A stretch of 7,573 bases of DNA from an uncultured Prevotella sp. (GTDB lineage: Bacteria; Bacteroidota; Bacteroidia; Bacteroidales; Bacteroidaceae). This document shows positions 7,444-7,573 of this stretch, in pieces. The stretch is taken from contig CAMYZK010000113.1 of the NCBI GenBank assembly GCA_947303825.1, forward strand, positions 1-7,573, in the 5' to 3' direction. The notes beneath the pieces are model-generated. The model worked only from the letters and a program-made list of their open reading frames with translations. It did no database searches and had not been told where the DNA came from. Numbering within the stretch: position 1 is the first letter of the stretch; every line of letters starts with the position of its first letter. A program made the position numbers and the translations under genes.

Positions 7444-7516
7444 TGAATCTATTAAATATGTGTTACTTTTTCTAACCACTCCCCTCCCTCACAGGGAGGG
7501 GGCGGGGGAGGGTATT
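7444..7516. other. 73-bp gap between the SusD-like and first FAS1 genes
   Basis: The half nearest the SusD-like stop is filled by repeat copy C. The half nearest the FAS1 gene is AT-rich (minus-strand AACACATATTTAATAGATTC just before the ATG). I looked for a Bacteroidota TTTG/TAnnTTTG promoter pair and found none that is convincing, and no Shine-Dalgarno sequence. The FAS1 gene is therefore most simply read as transcribed from upstream, through the hairpin. Confidence 0.5.
7481..7513 (+). repeat. GC-rich hairpin repeat, copy C, just after the SusD-like gene
   Basis: This 33-nt element has a perfect 9-bp stem (7481-7489 with 7493-7501, loop CAC), the spacer GC and the tail GGGGGAGGGT (7504-7513), which is identical to the tail of copy A. 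It ends 3 nt beyond the stop codon of the SusD-like gene, the same placement as copy A after the SusC-like gene. No U-tract follows the hairpin in the transcript direction, so full termination is not supported; mRNA stabilisation or partial attenuation between operon genes is possible. Confidence 0.85.
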
Positions 7517-7573
7517 TTAGTAGTTCTTGCTGGTGTTCTCGTTAGCATTGTATCCGGGATTCTGTCTCAGCAC
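7517..7573 (-). CDS. Probable SusD/RagB-like lipoprotein, C-terminal 18 residues only
   Basis: An open frame enters from the right edge and ends at the TAA at 7517-7519, giving VLRQNPGYNANENTSKNY. SusD/RagB-type nutrient-binding lipoproteins often end in a short polar tail after an N-P-G-[YW] motif, and such genes routinely lie beside SusC-like genes, so this is the likely identity. With only 18 residues visible the call rests on one short motif and the neighbourhood. The gene is cut by the window edge and is not necessarily broken. Confidence 0.6.
   Translation of the reverse strand: MLRQNPGYNANENTSKNY

Noticed and set aside
7444..7479. An upstream GTG start for the first FAS1 gene, extending it by 12 residues
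   Set aside because: The ATG pair at 7443 and 7437 already gives a normal lipoprotein signal peptide, and the extension adds no hydrophobic or basic feature of use.
8..7513. A CRISPR array or insertion-sequence ends formed by the three repeat copies
   Set aside because: The copies are few, unevenly spaced and differently oriented, with no spacers, no transposase gene between them and no visible target duplication.

Overview
The window reads as a typical Bacteroidales (Bacteroidota) surface-nutrient-acquisition locus. The evidence is a full SusC/RagA-type TonB-dependent outer-membrane transporter, the last 18 codons of what looks like a SusD/RagB-type lipoprotein, lipoprotein signal peptides followed by acidic residues, and no Shine-Dalgarno-like leaders. 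The roughly balanced base composition and the GC-rich palindromic repeats would fit a gut or oral Prevotellaceae or related family, but the genus cannot be fixed from this sequence alone.

Every gene is on the minus strand, so transcription runs from right to left. In transcription order they are: (1) the 3' end of a probable SusD-like gene (7517-7573); (2) a 719-residue lipoprotein with two fasciclin (FAS1)-like regions (5284-7443); (3) a 625-residue lipoprotein with the same layout (3365-5242); (4) an 1108-residue SusC/RagA-like transporter (42-3368). Gaps are short: 73 bp, 41 bp, then a 4-bp ATGA start/stop overlap. No convincing promoter or U-tract terminator was seen between the genes, so they probably form part of one operon. 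There is no stretch of more than 300 bases without a gene.

The likely working model is a cell-surface uptake or binding complex. The two FAS1 lipoproteins would be anchored on the outer membrane, probably facing outward, and would supply ligand-binding or adhesive modules next to a TonB-powered channel. Both lipoproteins end in a beta-rich region sharing an L-P-x-V...T-Y-[DE]-I motif, so they look like diverged paralogues. No enzyme is encoded here, and the substrate cannot be inferred.

The most unusual feature is repeat DNA at gene ends and inside signal peptides. A GC-rich element of 32-33 nt (9-bp hairpin, 2-nt spacer, 10-nt G-rich tail) occurs three times. Two copies lie 2-3 nt beyond the stop codons of the SusC-like and SusD-like genes. 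The third lies in frame inside the first FAS1 gene and encodes the end of its signal peptide up to the residue before the lipobox alanine. The second FAS1 gene carries a different repeat, a tandem 7-mer, at the equivalent place in its own signal peptide.
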